From contig NC_064819.1 in assembly GCF_024166365.1 (NCBI RefSeq), positions 2,864,501 to 2,928,500 of the forward strand: a stretch of 64,000 nucleotides of DNA. Reading direction: 5' to 3'. The number at the start of each line of letters is the position of its first letter. The first letter of the stretch is position 1. The position numbers were made by a program, and so were the translations under genes. This DNA comes from Elephas maximus indicus (taxonomy: Eukaryota > Chordata > Mammalia > Proboscidea > Elephantidae). Below are positions 51,801 to 57,800 of the stretch, in pieces. The notes under the pieces are model-generated. The model was not told the origin of the DNA. It did no database searches and saw only the letters and a list, made by a program, of their open reading frames with translations.

Positions 51801-54800
51801 CTCACCCCAGACTTTTCTCACACAAGCCTACCTATGAGCTGATTTACAGGTTTTTCCCCAAACTGAAAAATGCCCTCCTATTCTTTTTTTTTATACTTAG
51901 CCAATTCCGTCTCCTTCAGTAGGGAGGGCCCGTGACTTTCTGTCTTAAAAACGCTCCTCAGGGGACGATGATGCCTGCGAACCAAGTCTATGTCACTCCC
52001 AAGTATCTTCTGTGCCCTCTGCTGCAATTATTTGGGTGAGACTTTTTTTTAAACTTCACTTAGATTGTAAACTTGTGGAAGGCAAGAGTAATTTTTCATT
52101 TTTTTTTTTTTTTCCAGTTCTCCTCAAAGATTACGGCCTAGGAAACCCTATGGGACAGTTTTACTCTGTCATATAGGGTCGCTGTGAGTTGGAGTCAACT
52201 CGACAGCACACAACCACCACCCAGCACTTAGGAGAGAGTCTACTATATAGCTGAGCATCAGTAAATCTGCTGGACTGAATGATATTCCATCAAACAAACA
52301 GAATGAATAAATGCATGACTGAGTAAGTAAATGAGTGATACAATTTGAGGGAAGCCAAAGGGCCAGTTTTTCTTTTTTTAACTGTACTTTAGATGAAGGT
52401 TTACAGAGCAAACTAGCTTCTCATTGAACAATTAATGCACATATTGTTTTGTGGCATTGGCTGCCAACCCCATAAGTCAACACTCTCCCCTTCTCAGCCT
52501 TGGGTTCTCTGTTACCAGCTTTCCTGTCCTTTCCTGCCTTCTTGTCCTTGCCCCTGGGCTGGTGTGCCCCTTTAGTCTCATTTTGTTTTATGGTCCTGTC
52601 TAATCTTTGGCTGAAGGGGGTGAACCTCAGGAGTGACTTCACTACTGAGCTAAAAGGGTGTTTGGGAGCCATACTCTCAGGGTTTCTCCAGTCTCTGTCA
52701 GACCAGTCAAAGGGTCAGTTTTTCCACTGGCTTACACAGTACCCTAAATCTCTGTCACTTACATTTTGGACCCTGTCTCCAGACAACACGTTAAAGTATA
52801 AATATGCTTTCTGGGAGGGAAAATGTATTAACTAAGGATTACAGTAACAAAGCATGAGGGTCTTGAGGGACAAAAAGAAGGGAGAAGAAAAAGTTCCAGG
52901 AAAGGCCTAAGGCACTGGTGCAAAAAAGGGCAGGAATGAAGGTGCCATGGAGGTTAATGCCAGGAAGGACACAGTGATTCCCAGGAAAGAACTGAGACGT
53001 CAGGAAAGCAGGGCTCAGAAAAGGATTGTGGACGATGTCGAAAACCAATGCTGTCACTTTCCAACTTTGTCTAGGGTGGGCCATAAATTCAGGAAGGAGG
53101 GAAGACAGGAGTAATGGAAGATCTGGACTCAACTTCCAAAAGTGCACATGCTACCACACACACAAAAAAACCCCAAAAGGAAATTGAAAATACAGTTCTA
53201 ATTCCAATGCATCAAGTCAAAAGGGGTAGCAGTGCACAATGGAGTGTGAATAAGACTTTTGTTGCATTCCCTAAAATAAGCAGATCCTCAGTGAGGGTTT
53301 GGAAATCTGTTTGTTAATGTTGAAACTGTATTACAATATTGAATGACAATACTGTCATTCAGTATTTTACTGAAATTTTATTACACCATTACCATAACTA
53401 CCTTTAAAAGAAAAGTAAAAAGAGATGATAAAAACAGAATGACCAGAATTCCTATTAAGGAAAGAAAGATTAATTTTCAGAAGAAATAGTTGGCTGAGCC
53501 CCTTGGAATAGAGGTGAGACCCTGAGCATGGGCTAAGTAAGAAAAGTTAGTTGCTAAATTACGAATAAGAGGAGGAGAGGGGGTTGTTGCCCCTGAGAAG
53601 AAGTGGGAAGAACAGAAAAACAAGTGGAGAAAGAAGAAAGACCAGAGGCTGGGTCCTGTATGGGGGATGGGCCAGTGAGGGGAAACCCCAGGTGGCAAAA
53701 CCGAATGGGGATGCAGGAGGCAGAGAATGAGGAGACAGGGAATGTCTGAGTGACAAAGGTAACACAGCCATTTCCCTGTCCAGGCGGGTGGCCCACAGAG
53801 TCCCCTGTGTTTTGTCAAGCTGGTGAGAGTTAAGTGCTTGAACCACCATACCCAAAACACCCAAAACCACCACGGCTAGCACTAAACTCCATGTCTGTAG
53901 TTGAACCACCATACCCAAAACACCCCAAAACCACCACGGCTAGCACTAAACTCCATGTCTGTAGTTGAACCACCATACCCAAAACACCCAAAACCACCAC
54001 GGCTAGCACTAAACTCCATGTCTGTAGTTGAACCACCATACCCAAAACACCCCAAAACCACCACAGCTAGCACTAAACTCCATGTCTGTAGTTGAAACAC
54101 CATACCCAAAACACCCCAAAACCACCACGGCTAGCACTAAACTCCATGTCTGTAGTTGAACCACCATACCCAAAACACCCAAAACCACCACGGCTAGCAC
54201 TAAACTCCATGTCTGTAGTTGAACCATCATACCCAAAACACCCAAAACCACCACGGCTAGCACTAAACTCCATGTCTGTAGTTGAACCACCATACCCAAA
54301 ACACCCCAAAACCACCATGGCTAGCACTAAACTCCATGTCTGTAGTTGAACCACCATACCCAAAACACCCAAAACCACCATGGCTAGCACTAAACTCCAT
54401 GTCTGTAGTTGAAACACCATACCCAAAACACCCCAAAACCACCATGGCTAGCACTAAACTCCATGTCTGTAGTTGAACCACCATACCCAAAACACCCCAA
54501 AACCACCACGGCTAGCACTAAACTCCATGTCTGTAGTTGAACCACCATACCCAAAACACCCAAAACCACCACGGCTAGCACTAAACTCCATGTCTGTAGT
54601 TGGGTTCCTGAACAAGCTTCGTGCCTTAGCAGTGACCGTCGAAGTGCTGAGGGGGGTCGGCTTTTGTGTTTGATCCTCAATTCACATCACTGGCAATTTC
54701 TCCATATCTGAGATAGGTCCCTCTCGCATTTTTGTTAGCCTTGTAGCTTTCAGAAACCCTGGTGGCACAGTGGTTAAGAGCTACGGCTGCTAACCAAAAG

Positions 54801-57800
54801 GTCAGCAGTTCAAATCCACCAGATGCTCCTTGGGAACCCTATGGGGCAGTTCTACTCTGTCCCATACAGTTGCTATGAGTTGGAATGGACTCGATGGCAG
54901 TGAGTTTGGGTTTTTTTTAGCTTTCAGCTTGGAGAATTTTTTTTTGTTTTTGAGGAACGTGCCAAAAAATCCACTAGAGTCAGAATTGACTTGACAGCAA
55001 CGGGTGCTGGTTTTTGTTTTATAACCTCATGGGACCATGGATGTATATGCGGTCTGATATTGCCCCAAAGGATGTTACGCGGTGCATGACTGTGCAATAC
55101 TGTGCAATATATAGAGAATTAGGGATTTGCGGGAAAGCAGCACAAAGGAGGGTTTGTATCCAATGTCTTCTCTCATATATGTTTCTGGCAAGACCTGTCA
55201 TTTGTTAATTACCACCCTTATTTTTCATTTCCAATACCCGTTGCCGTTGAGTCGATTCCGACTCACAGCAACCCTACAGGACAGAGTAGAATTGCCCCAT
55301 AGAGCTTCCAAGGAGCGCCTGGTGGATTCAAACTGCTGACCTTTCAGTTAGCAGCTGTAGCTCTTAACTGCTACGCCACCAGGGTTTCCTTATTTCCAAT
55401 AAGCTAAATAAATTGTAGTACAACTGAAAAACATGGCTGTCTTCAGGAACCATGACGTAGATGTTACACGTCTTAAAAAAGCTGCACCCTGGTGTAGGAA
55501 GAACTACCTGACTCAGAAACAAAAAGACAACAGTCTAGTCCCGGTCTAGCTACTCCTAGCTCTTGACTTTGTGACCTTGACCTTCTCTTGGTCTTACTTT
55601 TACCATCTGTAAACTGAAGAGCTGGACCATCTGGTCCTCGAGGTGCCTTCCTGCTCAGCTTTTTTTGCTCTAAAGCTTTGTAGTAAAAAATTTTAAGTTA
55701 AATATTTTCTAACTCTCGTTCTTTAAAAAAAGATTAGCACTCGTTCTGAACACTTAAAAATAGACACCTGAAACAAATCTACAGCTATCTGAGAGACAAA
55801 AAGTTCTAAGATGTTTAAAAAAAAAAAAAAATTGGCACATCATGCTATTATGAAATCCTCATTTGGTGCTTTTATGCTTACACAGTTTAATTGGAATGGG
55901 TCTCAAATTCTCCAGATTTTTCTTCCACAAACTTCTCCTAGCATGTGTGTTTCACAGGTGCTTTTAACGTTGGCCTCTCAGTTTCCACCCCTTTATGCCC
56001 TCACTCAGTGTTGCTTCTGCTTTACAACACTTCCTGGTATCAGCTTCCCTTCTTTGTCCAGCAAATCCTACCAGCCATTCCTTTTTCAATATCCTATCAT
56101 TCTAATGGCTTACATCACTCACTAGGCCCTGAGAATTTAGAGCATAAATGTTGGGCGTGTTTTCTATGTTGCCCTTTTCATTTTTCTCTAAAGAATACTC
56201 CAGAAAAGAGGGATTGACTAGGTCACCACCCTGCTTAAACACTTTCAAGAATTCGCCTTCATTTACCAAAGAATACCTAAACTCCTTATGCTGGCATTCA
56301 AGGTCTTTCACAAGTTAGTGAACTTGACAACCTCATGCTTGATGGATCTCCAGCTGAGATCAGGATGGCCGTCACCTTGTGACCATGACCCTCTCTGTAC
56401 CTTCTCTTGTACCTTCATCATCTGTAAACTAAAGGGCTGGACTGTCTGGTCCATGAGGTGCCTTCCTGCTGTATGAGTTTTTTGCTCTCAAGCTTTGTAG
56501 TAAAAAATTATTTCAAGTTAAATATTTTCTAACTCTGGTAGTTAAAAAAAAAAAAACTTCATGCCATCACCTTGGTCTCCTCACCTAGGGACATCCTACC
56601 TACCATGTAGAACCCATCAAGACCCATCTTGTTGAGAAAGCCTCTCCTGATTCTGTAGAAGCCCCCTCAGCCATGGCCACCTTCCCTCCACAGAGCTCTC
56701 AGCAGCATGAACAGGGTGCATGACTCAGTTTACAGTGCTACTCAACACCCCTGCTGTTTCTACATTGTTTTCCCCACAAAACTGTGAGTTCTTGAGGAGA
56801 AAGAGCCGTGGGTCAGTCTCCTACGCACCCGCCCCAGGGCCTGCTGTGATCGCAGAGTCGTACAGCTCCAGAAGCACCATTCCCTTCTACTCAACAATGC
56901 TTCCACATAGTAACTGTTCAATTTTTCATGCTGAATGAGTGACAGACTTGCCTGTAGAGAAGTGATTACCCATAAGAACACGAACGGCCCCCTCAAATAA
57001 ACAAATGGTTCCATCTACATCTATGATTTTGATTCAAGAATGCAAAGTTGAACTTGAAAATGACAAGAAGAAAATGTATTTAATTTTAAGATGATGAAAC
57101 AAAGACATTCATTTCAAGACAAATTCTCGAAGAAGTCATTCACAAGCCTAAGAGGGAACTGATTCCACCTCTGGCTATTGTAAATGGTGCTGCAACGAAC
57201 GCTTGCGTACCACTACCTGTCTGTGTTCCTGCTTTCAATTCTTTTGGGTATACACCTAGGAGTGGAATTGCTGGATCCCTGAATGTCCACCAACAGATGA
57301 ATGGACAAATAAAATGTGGTGTATACATACAATGGAGTATTACTCAGCTATAAAGAGAAAGCAGTCCTGATGCATGCGAGACCCTGGATGGACCCTGAAA
57401 AGATTGTGCTGAGCAAGATAAGTCAGTCGCAAGGGACAAATATTGTATGATTTCCCTTGTATGAAACATCTAGGACAGGCAAGTATATTGAGACTAATGT
57501 CTATTAGTGGTTGCCAGGGATTGGGTGGTGGGGAAGGGGGACTCATTGCTTAGGGGACACTGAGCTTCTGATAACGGTGATGGCAAGACTTGGAAATGGG
57601 TAATACGGATAGTTGAACAATGTGATCAATTTAATTACCGTCATTGAGTTGTACATGCGAAAAAGGCTGAAATGGCAAATGAGTTGTTACATATATATTT
57701 ATCAAAAAAAAAAAAAAAGAGGGAGCTGATATAAAGATGTCAAAAACCTCTAAAGACGGGGAACTGGGAAGAATTGCTCTTGGCAGGTCTGCCCTCCCAG

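Noticed and set aside
53838-54599. CRISPR-like look of regularly spaced repeats
   Set aside because: The whole 63/64-bp unit is repeated with no unique spacers, and the context is a mammalian intron.
53830-54680. Long open frames on both strands across the minisatellite (repeated [17 protein letters not shown]-like peptide)
   Set aside because: They arise from tandem units lacking stops. The 63/64-bp alternation shifts the frame, and there is no start context or splice support.
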